Origin: Halomonas halmophila
Lineage (GTDB): Bacteria; Pseudomonadota; Gammaproteobacteria; Pseudomonadales; Halomonadaceae
Length of the DNA: 64,000 nucleotides
Assembly (NCBI RefSeq): GCF_006540005.1
Contig: NZ_BJOC01000015.1
Span: forward strand, 1-64,000
Reading direction: 5' to 3'
Shown: in pieces, positions 43,548 through 52,063 of the stretch
Position numbering within the stretch: the stretch's first letter is position 1
How the letters are laid out: each line of letters begins with the position of its first letter
Notes under the pieces: model-generated
Databases searched by the model: none
What the model was told of the DNA's origin: nothing
What the model saw: only the letters and a program-made list of their open reading frames with translations
Position numbers and translations under genes: made by a program

Positions 43548-44521
43548 TGCTGGAGCCGCTGACGGTTGAGCTGCTGGCCATGGTCGTACTGGCGCTGTGT
43601 CTGGACCTGCTGCTGGGCGATCCCTCCTGGCTGCCGCACCCGGTGGTGGGAATGGGTCGCTGCATCGCCCGGCTCGAGCGGGCCTGGAACCAGGGCTCGG
43701 CCGAGACACGTCGACGTCGCGGTATCTGGCTGGCCGTGGTGGTGGTCGGCGGTACCTGGACGCTGGCCTGGTGTCTGCTGACGGTACTGGCCTGGATATC
43801 ACCGAGCCTGGCATTGGCCGCCGAGCTGGCCCTGCTGGCCACCGCCTTCGCCACCCGTGGGCTGTCCGAGGCGGCGCGGGCGGTGGCCGACCCATTGCGC
43901 CGCGGTGATCTACCGGCGGCACGTCATGCGCTGAGTCGAATCGTCGGACGCGATACCGACACACTTGGCGAGTCAGGCTTGTCGCGGGGTGCGGTGGAGA
44001 GTGTCGCCGAGAACACCGTGGACGGTATTACCGCGCCGCTATGCTGGGCTCTGCTCGGCGGCGCGCCGTTGGCGCTCGCCTACAAGGCGGTCAACACGCT
44101 GGACTCCATGGTCGGTTATCGTCATCCGCGTTACGAGGCCTTCGGCTGGGCCTCGGCGCGTCTCGATGACCTCGTCAACTGGGTGCCGGCGCGGCTGACC
44201 GTTATGGCCATGTGGTTGTCGGCGTGGGTGATCGGTGGCCGTACCCATGGGGCCATGGCGGCGACGTGGCACGCAGCGCCCAGACACCCGAGCCCCAATG
44301 CCGGCTGGCCGGAGGCCATGGTGGCCCACCTGTTGGGCGTGCAGCTCGGCGGACTCAACCATTACGCGGGGCGTCTGTCGAAACGCGCGACCCTCGGTCG
44401 CCCGCTGGAACCCCTGGCCGTGGGGCATATCGAGCGTGCCATCCACTACATGCACGGCGGCTGGCTGGGTGTGCTGGTGCTGATGGCGCCCCTGGTGGTA
44501 CTGCGCGAGTGGCTGACATGA
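43544..44521 (+). CDS. cbiB: Adenosylcobinamide-phosphate synthase CbiB
   Basis: Inner-membrane enzyme of 325 residues that attaches aminopropanol phosphate to adenosylcobyric acid. Four to five hydrophobic segments are seen. LLLGDPSWLPHPVVGMGR near the start, ENTVDGITAPLCWALLGG near 155, AYKAVNTLDSMVGYR near 180 and PSPNAGWPEAMVAHLLGVQLGG near 250 are family signatures. It works with the threonine-phosphate decarboxylase encoded next, which supplies aminopropanol phosphate. The two genes overlap by four bases. Confidence 0.94.
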   Translation: MMLEPLTVELLAMVVLALCLDLLLGDPSWLPHPVVGMGRCIARLERAWNQGSAETRRRRGIWLAVVVVGGTWTLAWCLLTVLAWISPSLALAAELALLATAFATRGLSEAARAVADPLRRGDLPAARHALSRIVGRDTDTLGESGLSRGAVESVAENTVDGITAPLCWALLGGAPLALAYKAVNTLDSMVGYRHPRYEAFGWASARLDDLVNWVPARLTVMAMWLSAWVIGGRTHGAMAATWHAAPRHPSPNAGWPEAMVAHLLGVQLGGLNHYAGRLSKRATLGRPLEPLAVGHIERAIHYMHGGWLGVLVLMAPLVVLREWLT

Positions 44522-45609
44522 CGTTGGATCATCTGTCGGATTGGCCGAGCCATGGCAATCGTGTCGCGCCGCTGCTGGCGCGTTTCGGGCTGCCCGCCGA
44601 CCATGCGGTGATCGATTTCAGTGCCAACCTCAACCCCTTGGGACCACCGCCCTGGCTGGGGGACTGGCTGGCCGGGGCCAGCGAGATGCTGGCCCGCTAT
44701 CCGGACCCGGACGATGATCGATCCCGGCAGGCCATTGCCGCTGACGATGACGTTCCCCCCGAGTGCGTTCTGGTGACCAATGGTGGCATCGAGGCCATCT
44801 ACCTTGCCGCCGCCTTGCATGCCGGGGGCCGTGCCCTGGTGGTCGAACCCACCTTCAGCGAATATGCCCGGGCTTGCCATCATCATGGCCTCGTTGTCGA
44901 GCGGCTGGCACTGCCTGAGTCGGCGTTCCAGCTAGATGTGGATGCCGTCGAGAGCGCCATGGGCAGCGTCGATATCGTGTTCCTGTGTCGGCCCAATAAC
45001 CCGACAGGGACATTGCTGCCGCGTACCGATGTCGAACGCCTGCTGGCGCGGGCCGGCGAGGCCGGCAGCCTGCTGGTGATCGACGAGGCCTTTGTCGACT
45101 TCACCGAGGACGATGAGCGGCTCACGTCACTCCTGGCGTCGTCACCTCAGCTCCTGCTTCTGCGCTCATTGACCAAGCGCTATGACGTACCGGGGCTGCG
45201 GCTCGGTTATCTGCTGGGCGCCCCCGAACTCGTCGTGCGCCTCGCTGCGTTGCAAATGCCGTGGAGCGTCAATGCCCTGGCGCGGAGCCTGGTGGCGCCT
45301 CTGCTCGCCGATAAAGACTACCTCGATCGAACACGGGAGTGGCTGGCGGCCGAGCGCGGCCTGCCCGAGGCGGTACGCGCGCTCGGCTATCGAGTACCGG
45401 CCACTCAGGCCAACTTTCTGCTGATGTGGGGTGGAGGGGACGCCGAGGATGCCGAGGCGCTGTTTGGTTTTTTGCTCGAGCGAGGCCTGCTGGCGCGTCA
45501 TACCCACAATTTTCCCGGCCTCGACGGCGCCTGGTTACGCCTGGCGCTACGCAACGCGTCCGCTAACGCCCGGCTGCTCGAGGCCCTGTCGGCATGGAAA
45601 CGGCCATGA
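44518..45609 (+). CDS. cobD: L-threonine-O-3-phosphate decarboxylase
   Basis: PLP-dependent, aspartate-aminotransferase-fold enzyme of 363 residues making (R)-1-amino-2-propanol phosphate for CbiB. VIDFSANLNPLGPP near 40, VFLCRPNNPTGTLLP near 165, VIDEAFVDF near 195 and LLRSLTKRYDVPGLRLGYLLG near 220, with the PLP lysine, are visible. The naming varies (CobC in Pseudomonas, CobD in Salmonella). ATG 44518 overlaps the cbiB stop; the frame upstream is open but antisense-like in cbiB. The downstream cobU start overlaps its stop. Confidence 0.9.
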   Translation: MTLDHLSDWPSHGNRVAPLLARFGLPADHAVIDFSANLNPLGPPPWLGDWLAGASEMLARYPDPDDDRSRQAIAADDDVPPECVLVTNGGIEAIYLAAALHAGGRALVVEPTFSEYARACHHHGLVVERLALPESAFQLDVDAVESAMGSVDIVFLCRPNNPTGTLLPRTDVERLLARAGEAGSLLVIDEAFVDFTEDDERLTSLLASSPQLLLLRSLTKRYDVPGLRLGYLLGAPELVVRLAALQMPWSVNALARSLVAPLLADKDYLDRTREWLAAERGLPEAVRALGYRVPATQANFLLMWGGGDAEDAEALFGFLLERGLLARHTHNFPGLDGAWLRLALRNASANARLLEALSAWKRP

Positions 45610-46142
45610 TCGTCTTCGTTTCCGGTGGCGCGCGTTCCGGCAAGAGCGGGGTGGCCGAGAGACTTGTCCGCCAGTACCAGGCAGCCCGGGGCGGCGAGCG
45701 CTACTACCTGGCCACGGCCAGCGCTGCCGATGAGGAAATGGCCACCCGCATCGCGCGTCACCGAGACGAGCGGGGGGAGGAGTGGCTCACCCTGGAATCC
45801 TCGGTGGATATTGACGCGACGCTGGCGACGATCCCGCACGGCAGCTCGATACTGCTGGACTGCCTGACGCTCTGGGCCAGCCGTGCGATGTTCGAGTCCG
45901 GTCTCGAGGCTCCCGAAGGCAGGGCGTTGCTGTCGCGATGTCTCGCGGTGGCCCGCCAACGAGGGATCATCCTGGTCGTGGTCTCCAATGATCTCAATGA
46001 GGATCTGCCGCCGCGTGACCCGCTGGTCTGGGGCTACCTGGCCTTGCTGCAGTCACTGCATCGTGACCTGGTGGCCGAGGCGGATCGCGTGATCGAAGTC
46101 GTGGCGGGGCAGATCATCGACTGGCAAGGAGAAGAGGCATGA
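45606..46142 (+). CDS. cobU: Adenosylcobinamide kinase/guanylyltransferase CobU
   Basis: Bifunctional kinase and GTP:adenosylcobinamide-phosphate guanylyltransferase of 178 residues. The Walker A loop is GGARSGKS near the start. YYLATASAADEEMATRIARHRDERGEEWLTLE gives the region with the guanylated-histidine motif RIxxHRxxR, and LLDCLTLW is Walker B-like. The C-terminus is VVVSNDLNEDLPPRDPLVWG and lacks the G-IVP signature of many CobU proteins. ATG 45606 overlaps the decarboxylase stop (ATGA); an ATG four codons earlier is possible. Confidence 0.9.
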   Translation: MIVFVSGGARSGKSGVAERLVRQYQAARGGERYYLATASAADEEMATRIARHRDERGEEWLTLESSVDIDATLATIPHGSSILLDCLTLWASRAMFESGLEAPEGRALLSRCLAVARQRGIILVVVSNDLNEDLPPRDPLVWGYLALLQSLHRDLVAEADRVIEVVAGQIIDWQGEEA

Positions 46143-46897
46143 AGAATGCGGTCTTTGGTCTGCTGCTGGCCCTGCAGTTTCTGACCCGGCTACCGGTGCC
46201 GCTGACCTGCCCCTGGACACCGGCCACTCGACGCTGGGCGGCGCGCGCCTATCCGCTGGTGGGCGCCCTGATCGGGGCGACTCTAGCCGTCGTCGGCTCG
46301 CTGCTCGAGGGGCTCGTGCCGTTGCCACTGCTGGCGCTGGCATTGCTCAGCCTGTGGGTCGCGCTGACTGGAGGGCTGCATCTCGACGGCCTGATGGATC
46401 TGGCCGACGCGCTTGGCAGTAATGCCTCCCTGGAGAAACGCTGGGCGATCATGAAGGATCCTCAGGTGGGCAGCTTCGGGATGTTGGCGCTGGTCTTCCA
46501 ACTGGCCTGGAAGGCGACACTGCTGTGGGCCCTGCTGGCCGCCGGGGAAAGCCCCTGGTGGCTGGTGCCGGTGTCCGCGCTGGGCCGGCTGGGGGCGGTC
46601 GGCTTGCTGGTGATGGTGCCCGCCGCGCGTCCCGAAGGACTGGCCTACGCCTGGCAGCAGAGTCTCGATTGGCGTGATCTCGCCCTGGCCTCCCTGCTGC
46701 CCCTGACAGGGCTCGTTGTATTGCCCGGACTGCTCTGGCTGTTGGTCGGCATGGCGGTCTTTTTCATCATCCATGGCCTGGCGGTGCGTCGGGCCTTCGG
46801 TGGTATCAACGGTGATATCGTCGGTGCCGCCATCGAAGGAGGGGAAGTATGGCTGTTAGGGATCACCTGGAGCTGGTGGTCGTTCGTCACGGGCTGA
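46139..46897 (+). CDS. cobS: Adenosylcobinamide-GDP ribazoletransferase (cobalamin synthase)
   Basis: Inner-membrane enzyme of 252 residues that joins alpha-ribazole phosphate to adenosylcobinamide-GDP. LALQFLTRLPVPL near the start, GGLHLDGLMDLADALGS near 80 (acidic metal motif) and RRAFGGINGDIVGAAIEGGE near the C-terminus are family signatures. About six hydrophobic helices are seen. The gene overlaps cobU by four bases, and the phosphatase gene starts 49 bases before its end. Confidence 0.93.
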   Translation: MKNAVFGLLLALQFLTRLPVPLTCPWTPATRRWAARAYPLVGALIGATLAVVGSLLEGLVPLPLLALALLSLWVALTGGLHLDGLMDLADALGSNASLEKRWAIMKDPQVGSFGMLALVFQLAWKATLLWALLAAGESPWWLVPVSALGRLGAVGLLVMVPAARPEGLAYAWQQSLDWRDLALASLLPLTGLVVLPGLLWLLVGMAVFFIIHGLAVRRAFGGINGDIVGAAIEGGEVWLLGITWSWWSFVTG

Positions 46898-47499
46898 CGA
46901 GCTGGAACCGAGAGCGTCGCTACCAGGGGCATCGTGACATTCCGCTGCTGATGCCGGAGGCCGAGCCGGACCTTGAACGATTGCGTGAGGCGCTGGCCGG
47001 CGTCGCCTTCGACGCCGTGTACTGCAGTGACCTGACACGCTGTCGCCAGACGCTGACGCATGTGCTGGCAGATAACGCTCTGGAACTGCAGCGGGCGTCG
47101 CCCCGCTTTGATGCCAGGCTACGCGAGCTGCACTTCGGCGATTACGAGGGCCAGACCTGGGCCACGCTCAAGGATGACATCGGCTATCGGGCCTGGATCG
47201 ACAGCCGGGGGCAACTGGCGACGCCGGGTGGCGAATCCGCCGATGACCTCTGGGCACGGCTGTCGGCATGGCTGGAGGAGGTGCGGGACGAGGCGCAGAG
47301 TGACGGTCAGCGTCGTGTGCTGGCGGTCAGTCATGGCGGTGTCATCCGTGAATTGCGTCGTCGCCTGGAGGGCGCGGATTTCTGGGGGGATGTGGTCGGA
47401 CAGGCTCAGGGGCGTTGTTTCACGTTAACAATCGAGGAGAACGGTTGGTCATGCAGCTCTTCATCGGTGGTGCCTGCGCCGGCAAGCGCGACCTGGTAA
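46849..47499 (+). CDS. Histidine phosphatase family protein, probable alpha-ribazole phosphatase
   Basis: Phosphatase of 216 residues with the RHG core VVVRHGLTSWNRERRYQGH, where the histidine is phosphorylated, and VSHGGVIRELRRRL near 160 supplying the second histidine. The operon position with cobS suggests removal of phosphate from alpha-ribazole-5'-phosphate or from the cobamide precursor (CobC function). Substrate specificity is not proven. The start is inside cobS (overlap 49 bases) with GGAGG upstream. The C-terminus is Ser-rich and overlaps the next gene by 49 bases. Confidence 0.85.
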   Translation: MAVRDHLELVVVRHGLTSWNRERRYQGHRDIPLLMPEAEPDLERLREALAGVAFDAVYCSDLTRCRQTLTHVLADNALELQRASPRFDARLRELHFGDYEGQTWATLKDDIGYRAWIDSRGQLATPGGESADDLWARLSAWLEEVRDEAQSDGQRRVLAVSHGGVIRELRRRLEGADFWGDVVGQAQGRCFTLTIEENGWSCSSSSVVPAPASATW

Positions 47500-47873
47500 C
47501 CGCGCGTTTTCCAAACGCCATCTGGTACCGGGTCGACGATGCCGGGCTCGGCGGATGGCAGTCCGTTTGGGGCAGGCGTTCATCCCTGGTGATCACCGGT
47601 TGGCCGGGGTGGCTGGAGCATGCCTTGATCGCTGAACCCGACGATGACCGGTTGCGAGCGCGACTGGTCATGGCGCTTGATGCGCTGGTCGACGCGGAGC
47701 GTGACTCACGCCTCGAAGCGGTGTTGATTCTACCGGAGATGGGCCGTGGCATCGTGCCCATGGCAACGGCGGACCGCCGTCTGCGTGACCTGGCCGGCTG
47801 GCTGGCCCAGGACGCCGCTGCCCGCGCCGAGGCCGTCTGGTATGTGCGTCACGGCTTGGCGCGTCGGTTGTGA
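47451..47873 (+). CDS. Second CobU-like protein with altered P-loop
   Basis: Protein of 140 residues. Near the start, GGACAGKRD fits GxxxxGK but has Arg in place of the final Ser/Thr of the Walker A motif. The C-terminal half keeps the CobU signature: LPEMGRGIVPMATADRRLRDLAGWLAQDAA resembles the conserved G-IVP, R-RDL-G and Q pattern, then VWYVRHGLARRL. It lacks the RIxxHR guanylation region of the true cobU at 45606. It may be a regulatory or kinase-only paralogue. ATG 47451 is taken; a start 12 codons earlier lies in frame. Confidence 0.75.
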   Translation: MQLFIGGACAGKRDLVTARFPNAIWYRVDDAGLGGWQSVWGRRSSLVITGWPGWLEHALIAEPDDDRLRARLVMALDALVDAERDSRLEAVLILPEMGRGIVPMATADRRLRDLAGWLAQDAAARAEAVWYVRHGLARRL

Positions 47874-47934
47874 AAGGGCGAGGAATGATCAAGGTTGCGT
47901 TGACGTCTCGGCGACCGGTTGCTAGCTTACGCGC

Positions 47935-48160
47935 ACTCTCAGGTGTCCAGGCCCCGTACTGATGGGGCCGGATGAAACGGGAAGTCGGTGACGCCCACGC
48001 TGTCATCCAGTGAGCCAGCCCGACGCTGCCCCCGCAACGGTGATCGAGTCAAGAACCACCACTATCGTCAACGATAGGCCACTGTGTCCGAATGGCATGG
48101 GAAGGCGGTGGTTCGAGGCGTCAACACGCCTCGCTCGTCAGCCCGGAGACCGGCCTGTGA
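47935..48160 (+). ncRNA. Cobalamin riboswitch upstream of btuB
   Basis: Conserved blocks in the right order: AGGTGTCC at 47941, AAACGGGAAGTCGGTG near 47975, CCCGCAACGG at 48031-48040, CCACTGTG at 48079, GGGAAGG at 48100, and the B12 box AGCCCGGAGACCGGCCTG at 48140. The element lies 130 bases before btuB. By analogy, adenosylcobalamin binding would reduce translation or transcription of the btu-cob run. The end points are approximate. Confidence 0.93.
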
Positions 48161-48291
48161 GCGCATGCCAGGGCGCGGTGGGCGAACCTTGGGCAGGGCC
48201 CTCGCCGATCGCATGACGACGTCCCTACCCGAGCCCCGTGTCCGGCTTTTTGAGGGCTCATCGCCGCACGGGTGCGTGCGGTTCCGGGACA

Positions 48292-50127
48292 ATGATCATG
48301 ATAACTTCTTACTCCTTCCGCTGGGGCCTGGCCACCTTGTGCCTGGGTTCCTCTCCGTTGCTGCAGGCGGATACCACCACGGTCGATCCGTCGAGCAACA
48401 AGACAGCACGGCTCGACCCCGTCGTCATTTCCGCCACCCTGGCGCCGCGTACTGCCAGCCAGTCACTGGCCTCGGTCACGGTCATTGACGAGGAGACCCT
48501 GCGTCGTCAGGACCCGGTGGATATCACCGACGTGCTCAAGGCCCAACCGGGTGTGGATATTTCATCCAACGGTAGCTATGGCAAGAGCAGTAGCGTTTAC
48601 TTGCGCGGTACGGGCAGTGAATCCACGCTGATGATGATCGACGGTATCCGCCTGCGCTCGGCGACCGTCGGCAGCCCGGCCTGGCAGTATCTCGACCCGC
48701 GCATGTTCGAGCGGATCGAGGTCGTGCGCGGCCCGCGTGGCAGCCTCTATGGCGCCGATGCCGTGGGGGGTGTCGTGCAGCTGTTTACCCCGCAAGGCGA
48801 GATCGGTGAGGCCGAGCCCAGCGTGACGCTGGGCGGCGGCTCCGATGGTACGCGTCGCGTCTCGGCCAGCCTGACCGGTGGTGCCGATGGCACCCGCTAT
48901 GCGGTGTCGGCCAGTCACTTCGGCACCGAGGGTGCCGAAGTCATCGAAGGAGAAGGTGACAAGGGCTACGACAACACCACGGGCTTCGTGCGTCTCTCGC
49001 ATGCCTTCGATGGCGGTGGCGAAGTCGGTCTGCTGGCACTGCGCTCGCGGGGCAACAGCGAATATGTAGGGGGCGAGACGGATTTCGTGCAGCAGGTGGC
49101 CGGTGTCTACGGCGAGCTGCCGGTCACCGACCATTGGCGTAGTCGGCTGACGTTCAGCGAAGCGCGTGACGAAAGCGACAGCTACGAAAGCTTCGGCGCA
49201 TCTTCCTTCAATACGCGCACTCGCACCGCGCGTTGGGAAAACACCCTGACCGTGGGGCCCCACGAATGGATCACCGGCGCCGAGTTCAGTCGCGACGAGG
49301 TGACCGGCACCACCGATTATGCCGAGGACAGCCGCGACAACGCCGCCGTCTTCAGTCAGGCGTTGCTGGATTTCTCGCCGGTCTCCGTACAGGCAGGCCT
49401 GCGCTTCGATGACAGCGATGGCTTCGGCGAGGAAGTCACCGGCAGCCTGGCGCTGGGCTACGAGCTGGATGAGCATCACACTCTGCGTGCCAGTTATGGC
49501 ACCGCCTTTCGCGCGCCGACCTTCAACGAGCTTTACTACCCTGGCTATGGCAACCCGGACCTCGACGCCGAGAGCTCCGAGAGTGTCGAGCTCGGCATGC
49601 GTGGTCAGTATGGTCAGGGCTTCTGGGACCTGGCGCTTTACCAGACCGATATCGATGACATGATCGGCAGTGCCGTCTTCGATGGGGTCAGCGCGCCCTA
49701 CAATGTCGACGAGGCCCGTATTCGTGGCGTGGAAGTGTCGACAGGCGTCGACCTTCAAGCCTGGAGCCTGCGTACCGCTCTGACCTATACCGATCCCGAG
49801 GATCGTGGCACGGGGAATCGCCTGGTGCGTCGTGCTTCCCAGAGCCTGCGTTTCGATGCGGATCGTGAGCTCGGTGACTGGAGCCTGGGGGGCTCGGTGA
49901 TTGCCCAGAACCACCGCTACAACGATGCGGGAAACACAGAACGCCTCGCGGGTTACGGCATCGTCAATCTGCGCGCGGGCTGGGAGTTTGCCCCGGGGTG
50001 GACGAGCAAGCTGACGCTGGAGAATGTCTTCGATCGCCAATACGCCACGGCGCGTGATTACATGGGTCGTGATTATATCGACGCCGGACGCGCGGCCTTT
50101 CTCAGCGTCAGTTTCGGTGCCGAGTGA
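48292..50127 (+). CDS. btuB: TonB-dependent cobalamin receptor BtuB
   Basis: Outer-membrane receptor of 611 residues importing corrinoids with TonB energy. A signal peptide (SYSFRWGLATLCLGSSPLLQA) is followed by a TonB-box-like LDPVVISAT, the plug (VTVIDEETLRRQDPVDITDVLKAQPGVDI, then RGTGSESTLMMIDGIRL) and a 22-strand barrel region. The plug end GPRGSLYGADAVGGVVQLFT is typical of BtuB. ATG 48292 lies just after the riboswitch; a second ATG is two codons later. The ligand is supported by the riboswitch and the neighbours. Confidence 0.92.
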   Translation: MIMITSYSFRWGLATLCLGSSPLLQADTTTVDPSSNKTARLDPVVISATLAPRTASQSLASVTVIDEETLRRQDPVDITDVLKAQPGVDISSNGSYGKSSSVYLRGTGSESTLMMIDGIRLRSATVGSPAWQYLDPRMFERIEVVRGPRGSLYGADAVGGVVQLFTPQGEIGEAEPSVTLGGGSDGTRRVSASLTGGADGTRYAVSASHFGTEGAEVIEGEGDKGYDNTTGFVRLSHAFDGGGEVGLLALRSRGNSEYVGGETDFVQQVAGVYGELPVTDHWRSRLTFSEARDESDSYESFGASSFNTRTRTARWENTLTVGPHEWITGAEFSRDEVTGTTDYAEDSRDNAAVFSQALLDFSPVSVQAGLRFDDSDGFGEEVTGSLALGYELDEHHTLRASYGTAFRAPTFNELYYPGYGNPDLDAESSESVELGMRGQYGQGFWDLALYQTDIDDMIGSAVFDGVSAPYNVDEARIRGVEVSTGVDLQAWSLRTALTYTDPEDRGTGNRLVRRASQSLRFDADRELGDWSLGGSVIAQNHRYNDAGNTERLAGYGIVNLRAGWEFAPGWTSKLTLENVFDRQYATARDYMGRDYIDAGRAAFLSVSFGAE

Positions 50128-50196
50128 GTCGCGTCATGTCAAAGCGAGTCGATGCGCATGGCCGCAGAGTGTCCTGATGATGACCGAGGAGGCGGG

Positions 50197-51078
50197 GTGC
50201 GCCAGATACTGACATGGCTGGGCATCGTCTGGCTGACCACGGCGGGCCCGGCGCAGGCATCGTCATGCGTCACCGACGACGCGGGGCGCGAGGTCTGCCT
50301 GGACGCTCCGGCGCAGCGCATTGTGGCGCTTTCGCCGGGAGTGACCGAATTGCTCTACGCCGCCGGCGCCGGTGAGCGGTTAGTGGGCGCGGTCAGTTTC
50401 AGTGACTATCCGGATGCCGCGAAGCAGTTGCCGAGGGTGGGAAGTTATGATCGGCTCGACCTCGAGGCGTTGCTGGCGCTATCGCCCGATCTGGTGGTGG
50501 CCTGGTCGGGGGGTAACCCGGAAGAACAGGTCGAACGTCTGGCGACGCTGGATGTGCCGGTCTTTTTTTCCGATGCCGATAATTTTGCCACTATCGCCTC
50601 CAACCTGGAGCGGCTGGGCACGCTGGCGAATACCGAGCCGACGGCGCAGCAGGCAGCGGGTCAACTGAAGTCCGATGTGGCGGCGTTGCGTAGCCGCTAC
50701 GCGGATGCCAGACCGGTGAGTGTCTTTTATCAGGTCTGGGAGTCGCCGTTGATGACCATCAATGGTGAGCACTGGATCAGCCAGGCACTGGACCTGTGCG
50801 GCGGCGTGAATATCTTCGCCGAGCAGTCGGCGCTGGTGCCGCGCATCGGCGTCGAGGCCGTGCTCGGGAGGGACCCGGAGGCCATCATCACCGGCGGCAT
50901 GGGCAAGGCCGACTCTGCCTGGCTGGATGCCTGGCGCGAATTTCCTGGCATGACGGCGGTGCGGCAGGGCAACCTGTTCTTCATCAACCCGGACCTGGTG
51001 CAGCGTGCGACACCGCGGCTGGTGGAAGGCACACGGGATATCTGTCGTCATCTGGAGGTCGTGCGTGAACGGCGCTGA
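50197..51078 (+). CDS. btuF: Cobalamin ABC transporter periplasmic binding protein
   Basis: Binding protein of 293 residues of the BtuF class. The signal peptide is QILTWLGIVWLTTAGPAQA; the mature part begins SSCVTDDAGREVCLDAPAQRIVALSPGVTELLYAAGAGERLVG. FSDYPDAAKQLPRVGSYD and VFYQVWESPLMTINGEHWIS are family features. GTG 50197 is chosen because GAGGAGG lies four bases before it; an in-frame ATG 15 codons upstream has no site. It is followed by btuC with a 14-base overlap. Confidence 0.9.
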   Translation: MRQILTWLGIVWLTTAGPAQASSCVTDDAGREVCLDAPAQRIVALSPGVTELLYAAGAGERLVGAVSFSDYPDAAKQLPRVGSYDRLDLEALLALSPDLVVAWSGGNPEEQVERLATLDVPVFFSDADNFATIASNLERLGTLANTEPTAQQAAGQLKSDVAALRSRYADARPVSVFYQVWESPLMTINGEHWISQALDLCGGVNIFAEQSALVPRIGVEAVLGRDPEAIITGGMGKADSAWLDAWREFPGMTAVRQGNLFFINPDLVQRATPRLVEGTRDICRHLEVVRERR

Positions 51079-52063
51079 AGATCAGGTGGTGGGGCGGGCA
51101 AGACTGGCGTCTCCGCTGGCCTGGTTGCTGATGATGGCGCTGGTGTCACAGGTACTGGCGCTGGCGCTGGGCAGTGTCGACATTTCCCTGGGTGCCCTGG
51201 TGGCGGTTCTCGGCGGTGATGGCGAAGCCCTGCATCGGACCCTGGTGCTGGAGCTGCGACTGCCGCGCTCATTGGCCGCCTTCGGTACCGGCGCCTTGCT
51301 GGCGCTGGCCGGCGCCTTGATGCAGGTGCTTTTACGCAACCCTCTGGCCGATCCCTATGTTCTCGGGCTCTCCGGTGGCGCCTCGGTGGCGGCCCTGCTG
51401 GCCATGCTGGCGGGCCTCGGCACGACGCTGGTCGCCGGCTCGGCCTTTGCCGGCGCGCTTGCCTCGACCCTGATCGTGTTCGGCCTGGCCCACGGCACCG
51501 GCAGTTGGACGCCGACGCGCATGCTGCTCACCGGCGTGGTGATGGCGGCTGGCTGGGGGGCGTTGATCAGCTTTCTGCTGGCGGTTAGTCCGGTCGAACA
51601 GCTGCCCGGCATGCTCTACTGGTTGATGGGCGACCTGGCCTATGCCGGTTCGCCCTGGCTGGTGCTGGGTGTCGCGGCCGCCAGCTTGCTGGTCATGCTG
51701 CCGCTGGGGCGTACCCTCAATGTGCTGGCCCGCGGCGGTCTGCAGGCGGCCGTGCTCGGTGTCAACGTGCGCCGCATGGAGTGGCTGCTGTATCTGCTGG
51801 CCAGCCTGTTGACCGCCGTGGCGGTGACCACGGCCGGCAGCATCGGCTTCGTCGGCCTGATGGTGCCGCATATGCTGCGCCTCAAGCTCGGCAACGACCA
51901 ACGCCTCATCCTGCCGGCCAGCCTGTTGGCCGGTGGTACCCTGCTGACCCTGGCGGACACCCTGGCGCGTACCATGGTGGCGCCTCAGCAACTGCCCGTG
52001 GGGGTCATTACCGCCCTGCTGGGGGTGCCCAGCTTCCTCTATCTGCTCTACCGGAGCCGTTGA
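51065..52063 (+). CDS. btuC: Cobalamin ABC transporter permease
   Basis: Inner-membrane permease of 332 residues of the FecCD/BtuC family with about ten helices. LRLPRSLAAFGTGALLALAGALMQVLLRNPLADPYVLGLSGGASV is the family hallmark near residue 62, and GSIGFVGLMVPHMLRLKLG near 260 faces the ATPase. GTG 51065 has GGAGG upstream. Its stop overlaps the btuD start codon. It forms the BtuC2D2 importer with the next gene. Confidence 0.92.
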   Translation: MNGAEDQVVGRARLASPLAWLLMMALVSQVLALALGSVDISLGALVAVLGGDGEALHRTLVLELRLPRSLAAFGTGALLALAGALMQVLLRNPLADPYVLGLSGGASVAALLAMLAGLGTTLVAGSAFAGALASTLIVFGLAHGTGSWTPTRMLLTGVVMAAGWGALISFLLAVSPVEQLPGMLYWLMGDLAYAGSPWLVLGVAAASLLVMLPLGRTLNVLARGGLQAAVLGVNVRRMEWLLYLLASLLTAVAVTTAGSIGFVGLMVPHMLRLKLGNDQRLILPASLLAGGTLLTLADTLARTMVAPQQLPVGVITALLGVPSFLYLLYRSR

